Shown here: positions 1-12,349 of the stretch, one piece after another
Layout of the letters: every line of letters begins with the position of its first letter
Numbering within the stretch: position 1 is the first letter of the stretch
Origin: Notamacropus eugenii
Lineage: Eukaryota > Chordata > Mammalia > Diprotodontia > Macropodidae
DNA: 64,000 nucleotides
Direction of reading: 5' to 3'
Assembly (NCBI RefSeq): GCF_028372415.1
Contig: NC_092877.1
Span: 246,267,536 to 246,331,535, forward strand
Notes under the pieces: generated by a model
Databases searched by the model: none
What the model was told of the DNA's origin: nothing
Seen by the model: the letters and a program-made list of their open reading frames with translations, nothing else
Position numbers and translations under genes: made by a program

Positions 1-944
1 TTAACTCTATCTATCCAATTTCGATATAGAATAATAATTAGGAAATTATAAACTGCTTAAAGTCAGGGAGTGAGTCATTTCTATCGTTTTACATGCAGCA
101 ACACACAGAATTAGCATTGAAAAATGTTTGTTGAACCTTAGCTCTAAATTGATATAAAAGATTTACCTAAGGTTGTCACTGTGGAATGGTTACGCACACA
201 GACTTTTCTGATTATTCAAGAGAATTGTGTTACAATTCAATGAGAGAAAATGTCAGTAGGATGATGTATCATTATGTAAAAGGAAAAATTAAACCACCAT
301 GATAAGATTTTCCTTTTCAAACAGGTATGTAGATGTTGCATAAATATAGGTACATTTTTTTTTAAATTTTATGATTTAAAAATAGCACTCTGTTCTATAT
401 AAAAATATGATGATCATGCATATAAGAAGAAGAATATTGTCACATTGGGAAAGAATACTTTTTAAGTATGGGGCCCATGCAAATTCAAAATAAAAATAAA
501 ATTCTTATAATTTTGCCTTTAAAATAATTTTTATTGAGTGGTTAAATAATGGCGAAGTGAAGGTGAAATATGTACTTTCTGAATTTTCAAACATGAAATT
601 GAAGTATTTTATAACAAGAGATTTACAAAAAGGTAATTTTTAAAATAGCCTATGACTCAAACTTCTATTAAAGATGAACTTTTAAAATTTTTTCACCCTT
701 ACATTTTCAAAGATTAATCTTCCCTGAAGAACAGACAAAAAGATAGAGGAATCATGGTAGCAAGTTGTGCTAACAGGAAAATGAAAAGTTCACTGAAAAT
801 TCCCTGTTAATTAAAAATAATTTAAGGTGCTACTCAATACCTATAATTTTAACATTAAAGAGAAAGTCAAAAAATGAAATTGCGTAAGTTTGTAAGTGGA
901 ATCATTTGTGTCATGTCAGTACTCAAATCATCATTTTTTAAAAT
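1..944. other. AT-rich intergenic DNA, nothing recognised
   Basis: No open frame of note and no transposon family that I recognise. The sequence is AT-rich with short A and T runs and looks like ancient, decayed intergenic DNA. Confidence 0.5.
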
Positions 945-1935
945 ATATCATTTATTTTTAGTTTTCAGCATTCACTTCCATAAATCTTAAATTTTCTCTA
1001 ACTTCCTCCTTTACACCTTCCCCAAGTTCAATATAGTATGCAGTTCAATATAGACTCTACATGTACATTCTTATTAAATATATTTTCACATTGATCATGT
1101 TGTATAGAAGAATGAGAATGAATGAGAAGAACCATGAGAATGAACAAAACAAAACCAAATAAAAAGAAAAAAGCAAAGACTGTGCTTCAATCTGCATTCA
1201 GACTTCATATTTCTTCCTTGGGATGTGAATAGCAATTTCCATCATGAACCTTTTGGAATTGTTTTAGGTCCTTGAATCACTGAAAAGAGTTGTCAATCAA
1301 TCAGTCATCACACAATGTGGCTGTTACTATGTGCAAAGTTCTGGTTCTGCTCACTGCACTCAGCATCAGTTCTTATAACTCTTTTCAGGCTTTTCTAAAG
1401 TTCATCTGCTAACCATTTCTTATCGCACAACAGTATTTCATTACATTGCTATACCACAACTTGTTCAAACATTCCCCAACTGATGGTTTCCTTCTCAATT
1501 TCCAGTTTTCGGCCACCACAAAAAGGGCTGCTACAAATATTTTTGTGCTAGTGTATCCTTCTCTCATTTTTATGATCTCTTTCAGATACAGTCCTAGAGG
1601 TGGTATTGCTAGGTCAAAGGGTATTCACAGTTTTATAGCCTTTTAAGCATAGTTCCAAATTGCTCTCCAGAATAGTTAGATCAGTTCACAACTGCATCAG
1701 CAATGAATCACTGTTCCAATTTTCCCACATCTTCTCTAGCATTTATAATTTTCCTTTGTTTGCCATGTTAGCCAATGTGATAGGTATGATGTGATACCTC
1801 AAAATTCTTTTGATTTGTGTTTTTCTAATCAATATTACTTAAGAACACTTTTTCATGAGTATAGATAGCTTTAATTTCTTCCTCTGAATACTATCTATTC
1901 ATATACTTTTACAATTTATCAAATGAGGAATGACT
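945..1935 (-). mobile_element. L1 LINE 3' end (ORF2 C-terminal end and 3' UTR), antisense
   Basis: The plus strand reads as the reverse complement of a mammalian L1 3' end. It has the tract about stray numbers of mismatched bases around 'cacaacagtatttcattacat' followed by the 'tttggccaccacaaaaaggg' and 'ctaggtcaaagggtat' blocks. These blocks recur, better preserved, in the second antisense L1 at 37815-39125, so the two copies support each other. The element is 5' truncated at about 1935. It is heavily diverged and no ORF2 reading frame survives. Its break point matches where the L1 piece starting at 6948 begins, so the two may be halves of one insertion. I infer an old, inactive copy. Confidence 0.85.
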
Positions 1936-2299
1936 GCAAGTCTTAGTTTATGCAAGAATTCATAAACTTCTTATTCACAATCCAAAACAGGAATATTTAA
2001 CAGTGTTATGTAAAATGAACCATCACATAACTGCCAACCTAATGTTTCTAATTCAAATGCACCTAGAAAATAGATCTATTTACAATGCATTCCTATCTTA
2101 CTTGTTTAAGACTTTATATGAACAAATGCATTACTAAAATTCATATTTGTTAGTTTTCTTTTCTGCATATAAATAAATTTATATATTTTGTATGTATATA
2201 TGTGTGTGTTTCATGTGACATTAACTTCAAGTGGTAAATTAATATTCTAATCCATATTTTAAAGTTTCTTCCTTTCAAAGTCATTGGTTATTTATGCAT

Positions 2300-2403
2300 A
2301 AATATCTATATAGATGTGTATTATATATAGGCTATATATATGTATATATATGTGTGTGTACATATATATATATATATACATATATGTGTGTGTGTGTGTG
2401 TAT
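2300..2403. repeat. (TA)n/(TG)n microsatellite
   Basis: Mixed TATATG, TA and TG repeats, ending in a pure TG run at about 2387-2402. A less regular TATG patch lies just upstream at 2180-2215. Confidence 0.9.
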
Positions 2404-2439
2404 AAATTCCATCAAAATCAAAGTACAAACAAAGCTTAG

Positions 2440-3775
2440 AGAGATGTAGATTTCCTGGCTCAGTAAGAAGGCAGATGAAATTCTACTTTATGCTGATAGT
2501 AACAATCCAAAGCACTTTTATGATTCCCTGAAAGCTATTTATGGATCAAAAACCCATGGTGAATCACAACTACTCAATGTTGATGAAGTCAGATTGATTA
2601 GTGATAAAGACATGATCCTAGACAGATGGGCTGAACATTTCCATAGATTTCTCAGCAGACCATCATCAAGTAATGCTGAAGCCATTGACTATTTATCTCA
2701 GGTAGCAGTCAGTCCCTCCTTAGGTGAACTTCCAAAAGAAGAGGATTTGAAGGCCATTAGGTTCTTTTCACATGGCAAAGCGCATGGTGCTGATTCTATT
2801 CCAGCTGAGATTTACAACAGAGAGGAACCACTGCTCATACAAAAGTTGACTGAAATTTTCCACATTATGTGGCAAGGAGAGGTTATCCGCCAGGATTTCA
2901 AGAATGCCTCCATTGTCCATCTCTGTAAAGGTTAAGGGATTAGATTGTTGTGTGACAATCACAGAGGGGTCTCTCTCTTAATCACTGCTCACAAAACTTG
3001 TGCTAGAGTCTTCCTTAATAGTCTGATCCTTCACAAGGCTGATGGTCATATTCCTGAGAGCCAGTGTGGCTTCAGAAAGGGCAGAGGAGCACTCAATACG
3101 GTGATTGCTGCCTGACGACTCCAGGAGAAATGCCAGGAGCAGAATATAGGTCTGTACACAACGTTTTTGGATCTGACCAAGGCCTTTCACATTGTTAATA
3201 GTGAGTGCTTATGGAAAATTATGTCAAAATTTGGTTGCCCAGAGAAGTTAATCAGTATTGTACATCAATTTTAAGATGGCGTGCTTGCCAGGGTTCTGGG
3301 TAGTCAACAATGCTTTTGTGCCCTTCCTGGTCATCAATGGAGGTAAACAGGGTGGTGTGCTTGCTCCCATGCTTTTTAGCATGAGGTTTTCAGCCATGTT
3401 GTCAAATGTTTTCAATGAGGATGAACACAGCATCAAGTTCAGCTACCATAGCAATTGTAAGTTCTTCAATTTGAAAAGATTACAAGCCAAGAAAAAAGTG
3501 CAGAGAGCTGGTGCATGATTTTCTGTTTGCAGTGTATTGGGTTCTCAGTGCAGCCTCTGAAGCTAACATATAACAAAGTAGGGGTCAATATTCTGCTGCC
3601 TGTGATAATTTTGGCTTACAAATTAGCAACAAGAAAAAACAGGTACTCCATCAGCCACCATCACACCATCTATCCATACTTGGAATCATCGGTCACAAAA
3701 AATGGAGTATAGTTTGAGGAGATACACTTGGGTATCCTTTGCTGACTAGAGAAGTCTTTTTAATGATGAGTTGGT
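2440..3775 (+). mobile_element. RTE-clade LINE reverse-transcriptase relic
   Basis: Conceptual translation with frameshifts gives, in order, the linker before the RT domain (WAEHFHRFLSRPSS at about 2630-2670), the finger motif GKAHGADSIPAEIYN (about 2775-2817), a block that reads as DFKNASIVHLCKG (about 2895-2934), then SQCGFRKGRG, LTKAFH (the family has a catalytic Asp in the AFD motif, here replaced by His), NGGKQGGVLAPMLFS and NLKRLQAKKKVQ near 3510. This order is that of an RTE-type non-LTR retrotransposon RT, distinct from BovB. In-frame stops and frameshifts (for example after 2934 and at 3113) and loss of the endonuclease end show a dead 5'-truncated copy. The 3' limit is approximate because similarity fades after about 3720. 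Marsupial RTE families of this kind are known; assignment to a named subfamily needs a library search. Confidence 0.85.
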
Positions 3776-5345
3776 TTAAATTCTATGTAGTCAGAAAGCA
3801 CATGTCTTAGTAAATCAGTAATATTAATTATTCAAGATTGCTCATGCAACATTATGGATTAGTGGAGCCTCCATAAAGAAAACCAGGACAAATGTAGGAA
3901 TTTAAGAAGCTGGGCCTAACTAAATAACATTAAAAGAACAAATTTCATTTAAAAATATTTTAATTACCGATAAACATTAACTTATAATGATAATACTTCA
4001 AAGATCACCAGGCAGTTAATATTGTAAAAATATAAGAGCAATTTAAGCAGCATAATGTCAGAGCTATTTGCATCACAGCTGTTGCCCATGGAGAGCATGT
4101 CCAATGCACACCCTCCAAAAAATTAGATACAGAAACTGAAATTTGTCCTAAATTTGTTTTGATGGTGCTGCTTTAAGTTGTTTTTTAATCTTCTGCTTCT
4201 ATCTCTATTTTATTACTTTCAATAAATGAGCATTTTAATACTCCTCCTATGTAATCTATGTTCATGAGATTCCCTTAGGGTCAACCTTCATCTTAATCTT
4301 ACTTTTCCATACTTCCTCTCCTGGCATAAATCGTCCTTGCCAAATGTAACATAACGAAATTTGTAGTCACAAAAGCATCAAATCTCAAAATTGTGGTAGA
4401 TTGTAGAATCCACTGGATGACAGGATTTAGAACTGAAATGGAAATTAGAGAGACTATCAAAAGATGTTTAGTTTAGCTCACTCTACAGAGGTGGTAAATT
4501 CAAATGTTTGGAAAGGAGGGACAACAAACGATTCAAAGATGGCTGATTCGGCATTCACTACAATCAGCTCAAATTTCAGTGCTATCTAAGAAGCTGTTGA
4601 ATTCGGGACCAATTCTCACTGTTGGTGAAATGACTTTCAATTGTGTGACATCTGTCTTTAGTTTATAATACTTTTAGAGGGGAGGGAATTAATTTTGAGG
4701 GATACATGACTTCAGTTTGACCGGTATAGTCCAAACTGGATTTTCCCTATCACCTCCCCATGTATCCTAGGGAGTTCTAACTTTGGCAGTTAGTACTTGT
4801 CTTTCCTAGGCTCATATCACATTTTCATAGATGACTTCATAGTGGCTTTATTAAATTACCAGTTCAGTTTTGGGAAAAACATAGTATTATTAGAGTTTCT
4901 GTGCCTTCAAGGGACAAATTTTTATCTACAATCACACTCAGTAGGTTTCAAAATTTTCTTTTTCCTAGAAATTATACTGTGTTCACCAACATCTCTATGA
5001 GAGGGAGTATCACAGATGCCTGCCACTTTATCTAGAGGTAATAATTCATGCAAAAATGTGGTGGAAATCAGTGAAAAATACGTTTTTTCCCACTCAATAT
5101 TATGTGACCTTACTCTTGTACAGGACCAATCGTGCATCAGACTACAATTTTCTCCCTATAAGATATGACAAGAAATATAAACAAAGGTGAGGGGCTTTAA
5201 GGAAGACAGGGGAGTGAAAACTGATAAAGAATGTGTCCCTTCCAAAACAGTAAGAAAATCTCCAAAAGGAAACAAAAAAAAATAACTTTGTGGGTCTGAA
5301 GGAATGAGGGAATATTCACAGAAATGCATAAAAGAGGGATGCAAA
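3776..5345. other. intergenic DNA, no named element
   Basis: No coding signal. A weak MIR-like patch may lie at about 4430-4500 (an 'attagagagactatcaaaag' block followed by a degraded 'acagaggtgg' block), too eroded to call. Confidence 0.4.
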
Positions 5346-5450
5346 TAATAAATATGTGTATATATGTGTGTATGTGTATATCATGTACCTATACACATAT
5401 AAGTGTGTACCAACATATATGTACCTACTTATATACACACATATCTATGG
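5346..5450. repeat. (TATG/CATA)n microsatellite
   Basis: Imperfect TATG-type repeats that switch to the complementary CATA phase near 5390 and could fold on themselves. Confidence 0.8.
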
Positions 5451-5729
5451 TTTAAACCAAGTGAAGACAGAATATCAGAAGGAAAAAATATCCAAATAAT
5501 ATAAATAAAATTATCAGATAAGAACCTAGAAATTCCAAGGAATACAATAAAATAGGTAATAGGATATTAAAGAAATTGAAAGAGAAAACCAAGTTATCAA
5601 AAATGAGATGAAATAAAGAAGGTAGTGAATGAGGCTAAAATATCAAAGCACATGATGATGAAACTTAATAATTTGTAAACATCCTTCAAAGTATATAATT
5701 AGTGGACTCAGAAAGTAGAACTATTTCAT

Positions 5730-6070
5730 GGCCAGACAGATCATTAAAAGCACCAGAGGAGGAGAAATAGTATGTGCCCTCCATTTCAATCAGACAGGCA
5801 GAAAATGATTTGAAAATTGTAAAATCAAAAATGATGAATTTGGAAGGAGGAAAAAGGAGAGAAAGCATGAGAATATCAGGATTTCCAACTTTCTTGAAAC
5901 TTGGAAGAAATAAAAAAAATAAGATCACTGTATTTCAAGAAATAAAAAGGATATTTTTTTCAAGGAATACTTTAAAAACATTGTTCATCTTCAAAAGTAA
6001 AACATTTCCTGATTTATACAAATTCTAACTATGCAAATTTGAGTTTAAAAATTCTAGAAGATATAGAAAT
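5730..6070 (+). mobile_element. possible ancient L1 ORF1 relic
   Basis: The frame at 5774-6028 contains a block reading MMNLEGGKRRESMRISGFP. This resembles the junction between coiled coil and RRM in L1 ORF1 proteins, where the younger copies here read TDLENRSRRDNLKIMGLPE. The surrounding sequence is A-rich on this strand, as expected for an ORF1 sense strand. Similarity is short and the call is tentative; an unrelated A-rich sequence is possible. Confidence 0.4.
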
Positions 6071-6947
6071 TCCAAAAAAACACATGTTAACTTTACTGAA
6101 TTGTAGTTTTTCTCTATTCCTGCTCCTCTGCTGGCATTTTGTTCTCCTAAAACCCCAACAAAAATCAATGAACAAACAAACTAATAAATAATCCAAATGA
6201 AAGCACAAGGTGTTTTGAGATCTCCACTGCCAGAAAAGGGGGTTCTGGTTTGAGATCTCCTGGGAGAGAGGAGATAATTATCCCACTCTGCTCAGCCACA
6301 CTGGTGTCTGTTTTCCTTCAGTATCACATGTCTGTCCCTCTTCCCTCTTCTGTCAGTGTCTGTATCTGGCCTTCATGTGTTTGGCTCACCTTCAGCCCCC
6401 TTTATTTCCTCTCCCATAATGTAAAGGGAGAACTATCTGTATAGTAATGAGGCATATTTCTCAAGCAACTACTCAGGTAACATGTTGTTTTATATTAACA
6501 AAAACAATTTAAATTTTGTGATTTGCTAAAAGAAGAAAATAGAAAATGTTTAAATATGATATTAGTCTTCATACTAGAATCATTTTTATCAATTTTAAGA
6601 CAAAAATGATTGTTATGAATTCATACTGATAAGAAAAACTCATAACTAACAACATAAAGCCTTGTGAAAGACTGATCATATTCAAAATAAAATAAGTGAA
6701 TCTTCACTACAGATATTATAGGAAAAAACTAAAGCAATAATGATAGTTTTAATTAAAATTACCTAATTGTTATAATTATAAGAATATAGCAATCTAGCAG
6801 AAATTTTAAATAAAAGAAATAAAACAAGCGAAGTGGAATAAATTGACTTGTTTTAATAGAAGAGAAAATAAAGAGGGAAGTATTAACCTGAATGTGGGCA
6901 TCGACAAAGAAATAAGGAGAAAATAAAGCAAAGATAGTAGTATCAAA
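6071..6947. other. AT-rich intergenic DNA, nothing recognised
   Basis: No recognisable repeat or coding signal between the possible ORF1 relic and the L1 ORF2 fragment. Confidence 0.45.
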
Positions 6948-8437
6948 GAATAACTTGTATTCTTATAGATTTGACTTAGTTCTCTATATATGTTAGATAT
7001 GGGGCCATTGTCATAGACACTGTCTGTTAAAAACAAATTTTTCCCAACTTTCTGCTTCCCTTCTAATCTTAGTTGCATTGTCATTATACAAAAATTTGTT
7101 GAATATAATCAAAATGATCCATTTTGGTACAACTTTACGTTTCATAGTGTTCTCTTTGTCTTATTTGGTCATAAATTATTTTCTTCTGTGTAGATATGAC
7201 AGGTAAACTGTTCCTTGCTCTCCTAATTTGCTTATAGTCTCACTCTTTATGTCTAAATCATGTACCCATTTTGACTTTGCCTTGGTGTGTGGTGTAACAT
7301 ATTGATCAGAGCTTAGTTTCTGACATACTATTTTACAGTTTTCACAACAGTTTTTGTTAAATAATGAGTACTTTCCTAGAAGCTGAAGTCTCTGGGTTTT
7401 TCAAACAGTACATTACTCTTTTCATTAACTACTGCGTCTTTTGTACCTAACCTATTCCACTCATTCACTACTCTTTTTCTTAGCCAATAACAAGTAGTTT
7501 TGATGATTGCTGTTATATAATTTTATATCTGGTATGGCTAGGCCACCTTCCCTTGCATTTCTTTTCATTAATTCCCTTGATATTTTGAAATTTTTGTTCT
7601 TCCTGGTGAATTTTGGTTTTATTTTATTTTTTTCTAGCTCTACATTGGTAGTTTGATTTTTATGGTATTAAGTTAATTTAGATAAAATTGCCATTTTTAT
7701 TACATTAGCTCAGCGTATTCATGAGCAACTGGAATCTTTTTCAATTATGTGAATTTGACTTTATTTGCATAAGTGTTTTGTAATTGTGTTCATATAGTTC
7801 CTGAATTTGTCTGGCAAGTAGATTTCCAAATATTTTAGGGCATCTTCAGTTATTTTAAATGGAATTTCTCTTTATAACTCTTTCTTTTTGTCTTTGTTAG
7901 TAATGTATAGAAATGCCAATTATTCCCGTAAATGTATTTTGTAATCCTGCAACACTGAGAAGCTTAATCATTTCAATTAGTTTTTTTCACTTGATTCTTT
8001 AGAATTCTATAAGTATACAGTCATATAATCTGCAAAGAGTGATAGTTTCATTTCTTTGGTTATTATAATTCCTTCAATTTCTGTTTCTTCTCTTATTGAT
8101 AAAGCTAACGTTTCTAATACAATATTGAATAACAGTGGTGATAATGGGCATTCTTGTTTCATGCTTGATCTTATTGGAAATGTTTTTAGCTTATCCCCAT
8201 TAAGTGCAATGTTGGCTGATGGTTTTAGAAACATGTTACTTATCATTTTAAGAAAAACTCCATTGATTCCTATACTCTTCAGTGTTTTGAATAGAAATTA
8301 GTGCTGCATTTAGTCAAAAACTTTTTCTGTATCTATACAGATAATCATATGATTTGTTAGTTTTGTTATTGATTTGAGTTATGCTGATAGTTTTCCTAAT
8401 ATTGAAACAGCCCTGAATTTCTGGTATAAATGCTATG
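6948..8437 (-). mobile_element. L1 LINE ORF2 fragment (RT domain to C-terminal region), antisense
   Basis: On the minus strand the frame at 8246-8007 reads through the L1 reverse-transcriptase palm: SSMKQECPLSPLLFN, then LSIREETEIEGI and KLSLFADYMTVYL. In functional L1 the last motif is FADD; here the second catalytic Asp is Tyr, so the copy is dead. Downstream on the minus strand (towards 6948) the sequence matches the antisense of the ORF2 thumb and C-terminal region and contains many stops. The high-coordinate end runs into a microsatellite at about 8438. The low-coordinate end coincides with the consensus position where the fragment at 945-1935 stops. Confidence 0.9.
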
Positions 8438-8616
8438 TACACACACATATATATGCATACACATATATGTATATATACACATATGCACACAGATATACAC
8501 ACATATGCATGTATTCATATATATACCTATATAAACATATACATATACAAATATGCATGTATTCATATATATACCTATATAAACATATACATATACAAAT
8601 ACATGCAAGCTTATAC

Positions 8617-8668
<52 letters not shown>
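8438..8668. repeat. compound (CA/TATACA)n and (GT)n microsatellite
   Basis: CACATATA-type repeats at 8438-8605, with an approximate internal duplication of a roughly 60-bp unit (near 8505-8555 and 8555-8605), followed by a pure (GT)n run at about 8619-8666. It lies at the edge of an L1 fragment. Histidine/threonine- and valine/cysteine-rich frames here are repeat translations, not genes. Confidence 0.95.
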
Positions 8669-8670
<2 letters not shown>

Positions 8671-10529
8671 AACTGGCCCTTTCACATGCGATCAATTTGA
8701 TTTTTGAAAGGGTTCAGAAAAATCATTTTTTAACATATTCTTTTTTATAGAGAAAGAAAAAAATGATGTTAAATTCCTGTGAACGGTTTGTTCATTTTCT
8801 GGTGAGAAAGCTTTGTCACATATTTGGATATTTGAAACTCTCTAGTGCCAAGTTTCTGATTTTCCTGAAATCATCACACTTTCTCCTTTTATTCAAATCC
8901 TCGATAATTAATTCTAATCACACTATATGTTTCTTTCTCCCTAATTCTTACCTAAATATTTTTATCTGCCTCAAATTACATATTTATTCAAATATGCATA
9001 TTTTATTTGTTTTAAAGTATTATATAAATCACCCAAAATTGAGCAAATCTGCGTAAGGCACTGTGCTAAGTACTTGGACAAAAATACAAACATGAAATAA
9101 TCTCTGTGATCTTTTTCCATAGACATATAGCAATGATTCACTGAGTTCCAGTGATGCTCATTATATCAAATTTACTTCCCTTTGTTAGGTTTTCTGCTTT
9201 AATTCATTTATTAACCATATATTGTCCATTTGTTAATCAACATCTGAGGCCAAGAATTTTATTGCTGCCCTTTTTCTTGGATATATTTTCTTATATCTTA
9301 CTGCTCCTATTTTCTAATATTCTTCCTACCTCAAGCCAATTGTTAAATACTAATCCTATCCACTGGCATTCTTCCTTTCCATGTCACTCTGTTGGGTATG
9401 TCCTGGAATAGTTATATTGACAGATTTATTCCTCCTCCTTCATTTTTCATCTAAAGCCCTCTTAATCAAATTTGACACTTTCTGGTTAAAACTATTTCCA
9501 CTTAACCTCAGTAGAAATAATTTATTCTAGATCTAGAACCTATATACATCCTACATCTTGTTATGTTCAGAATTTCATGTATCAGTTACCAATATATCTT
9601 ATTTACTAGATATTACCTTGATTCTAAAATATAGTTCTCCATTAAAAAAAAATTTAAGAAAGCATAATTATAGAACATGATTCTCTAATTTCACCACATC
9701 TTTATGCTTCCTGAACAAGAATGTTGTGGTACAGACGTGGCCCAGAAGCCATATGAGGCTCACAGTGTGGAACAAACCACATTAAAATGAAATTGGGAAG
9801 TGGCTTTAAATAAATAATTTAAAATAGATGCAGTTTTGAAGTCATAGGCATCACTCAGATTTCCTTGTGTACATGTAATGGCTCCTGTTTCTATTTTATC
9901 TGATGCCACTGTTTTAGAGAATTTAGAAATTGTTTCCTTTATTTTTGTTTTCTTTTTTCATGAATTCAACAGACTTCCAAGAAGATGGTGTGTGATTTAA
10001 AATGCAGACCTTTTGATCTAACAAAAACTGATTCTAAATTCCTGGAAAGTAGAGATTCATAGATATACTTTCCTCTACCAGTTCCTCTTTGAGAGATTCC
10101 TTTTAATTGAACAATAATATATAGAAAGGTGACTTATACATTTTGGACATTTATATTTACATCTCTTCAGTATAAGTAGGTTATGCTAGATTCAACTTTG
10201 TATCATTCAAAAATAGCCTTCTTCTGGTAAGTCAAGTGAGTGTTGTTTCGATAACATTTATCTCAGTCCAAAATATGAGCTATCAGACTACTCTGGTTAC
10301 CTCTGTCCTATTATAACCTCCTTACATCAATCCATCAATTAAATCTGCCACACAAGAAATGAACTTTACTTGTAAAAACAATTTTGAGGTTAGAAAAAAG
10401 CTTGTATTCAGTCAGATAAACATCAGGGAGTTTAATGATAAATAAGTTCTAGAACTGCACCTATAGAGCTAAGGGATGGAACTCCCTTCAAAGTAGCTGA
10501 AACCAACATTATATCACACATATACAGAA
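8669..10529. other. intergenic DNA with one CORE-SINE scrap
   Basis: At 9035-9125 a block reading 'gcactgtgctaagtacttgg' followed by 'aaaaatacaaacatg' matches the middle of the marsupial MIR/THER2-like repeat. The rest has no recognisable content. Confidence 0.5.
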
Positions 10530-10554
10530 ACACACACACACACACACACACACA
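10530..10554. repeat. (CA)n microsatellite
   Basis: Uninterrupted CA run of about 12 units. Confidence 0.95.
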
Positions 10555-12106
10555 ATGTCCAGATGTTTCTAAGGTCATCTTCAGGAATTTCATAATTAAC
10601 ACCAATCCTGGGAGAATAAAATCTCAAGGGAAGTCCATTTAATAAGGCCATAAAGTAGTTTTGGGCATAGCACATAAAAATGTAATAAAGGTGATGAGAG
10701 AGGGCAAGGCTTGTAAAAGATTTGTGGCTTTCAACTGGAGCGCAGACATTCCTGAATGAACATATGGTTGTGCTCGCTGAAGAAAAGTCTCATTCTAAAA
10801 CATTTTCTTTGCTTTGAAATCATAAATACAATGATAGAAATACATACAAATCATAATGACTTTTTTAATAATTAAGGGTATTGAAAATATGCATAAAATG
10901 CTATGGAACTGACATAAAATCTATACTTAGTGATTTAATTTCAATATATGTTTATATACTGTGAAGATTTTAAGATCATTTAAAACACTTTACTTCTCAT
11001 TTGAAACGTATATCATATATTGCTTATGCTAAAATAAGAAAAGCTGGATGTTTTCCCAAGGAAACCTTCTTAGTTTTCCAGTCTTAAAATGTAAAATTCA
11101 GCAACCACAGACCTTATTTGGAGACCAATTCAGTGATAACATTGAGATAGATATTTCTGCAACTCCACAGCACTCTAAATTATTGCATGCAATTGAACAA
11201 AGTGTCACAATTTGGCCATGACATAAAAGACCAACTTTAGCTCTTCCAAAAATTTTCCTCATCAAACATGCTGGAAAGTTTCCCATAGTTAATTGGTAAC
11301 ATAAAAAATGGTTTCATACATACATGAATGTCATTTCCTGTGCAAGATAATTAACGATTAACAATCAAAACTTTTCAAAATGTCAGCTCTTATATTGCCT
11401 GTCTTAATATACCTTTGGTTTAGAAAGACCAAATGAGACAAACATTTCAATAATTTTATTCATGGTTCACAAAATAAATAATGTAAATAGCTTTCAAAGT
11501 GATATCTTTTTTATATAATAACAGAGACTCAACCTATCTCTGTCTCTGCCTGTCTCTCTTTTATTCTCTCACTCTCACTGCCATAAGGATGATTCATTCT
11601 TCTATGAATCTGATCCTCCCATATATTGAATACCATGGACAATTAATGCAGCAGGCCAATTTTACAAGGTTAACGGTAATCCTATTACCTCCTTGTCATT
11701 GTTTTGTACATCAATTCAAAATATAGGTTGCTCATATTTATGAGCATAGACAACCACATAGAGCAGTGATTAAGATGGGCTGTTGGACCACACATATTAC
11801 TTTTCTTGGGGGTAGTGAGAATCATGGTTATTGAAGAAATTAATAGTACACATAGATATACTTTATGTGATGTAGAAGTAAATAAGAAATTTTCTGGATA
11901 GATATCATTATATATTATAAGAAAAATGAAAAAATAACCCTTTTCTGATAGAAAGGAGTAAGCATCTTACTATATGTTTGTCAGTCATATGTATGTAAGA
12001 GATATAAGCAGCTGTTCTGCGATCCAAGCAAAATTAGCAAATATACTATTATGACAAAAGTACAATGTCAATAAAGAAATGTTTGATTAAAGTTATTATT
12101 ATTATA
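10555..12106. other. intergenic DNA, nothing recognised
   Basis: A cysteine-containing 62-codon minus-strand frame at 11098-11286 starts with ATG, but has no family signature that I recognise and no supporting context. I see no repeat family here. Confidence 0.45.
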
Positions 12107-12349
12107 AGACCAGCTAGATGGTACAGTGGATAGAGCATCTGATCTTGAGTAAAAAACACTTGAATTAAACTCCAGCCTCTGATGTTTACTAGCTGAATGA
12201 CTCAGAGCAAATCACTTATCACTTGTTTGCTAGGATTTCCTCATTGTAAAATGAGCTGGAGAAGGAAATGGCAAACATCTCCAATATCTTTGCCAGGGAA
12301 ACCCCAAATGGTGTCATGAAATATTGGATCCAATTCATCAACAACAGCA
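12107..12349 (+). mobile_element. tRNA-derived SINE with RTE/BovB-like tail
   Basis: The head shows the Pol III A-box region of a tRNA-derived SINE ('ctagatggtacagtggatag') and a B-box-like 'cttgaattaaactcc'. The body carries 'gagctggagaaggaaatggc' and 'tctttgccagggaaacccca'. The tail, 'ggtgtcatgaaatattggatc', is a diverged form of the 'tcacgaagagtcggacacga' end shared with BovB/RTE LINEs, which implies mobilisation by an RTE reverse transcriptase. The copy is nearly full length but diverged. A functional tRNA gene is ruled out by the missing acceptor-stem complement. Confidence 0.9.

Noticed and set aside
2594..2935. 113-codon frame as an independent gene
   Set aside because: It is the N-terminal piece of the RTE reverse transcriptase relic; the same protein continues after frameshifts downstream.
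8374..8700. His/Thr/Tyr-rich frames of about 100 codons
   Set aside because: Translations of CA/TATA/GT microsatellites.
12107..12180. Possible tRNA gene
   Set aside because: A- and B-box-like sequences belong to a SINE head; there is no cloverleaf with matching acceptor stem. The same holds for 19753 and 58150.
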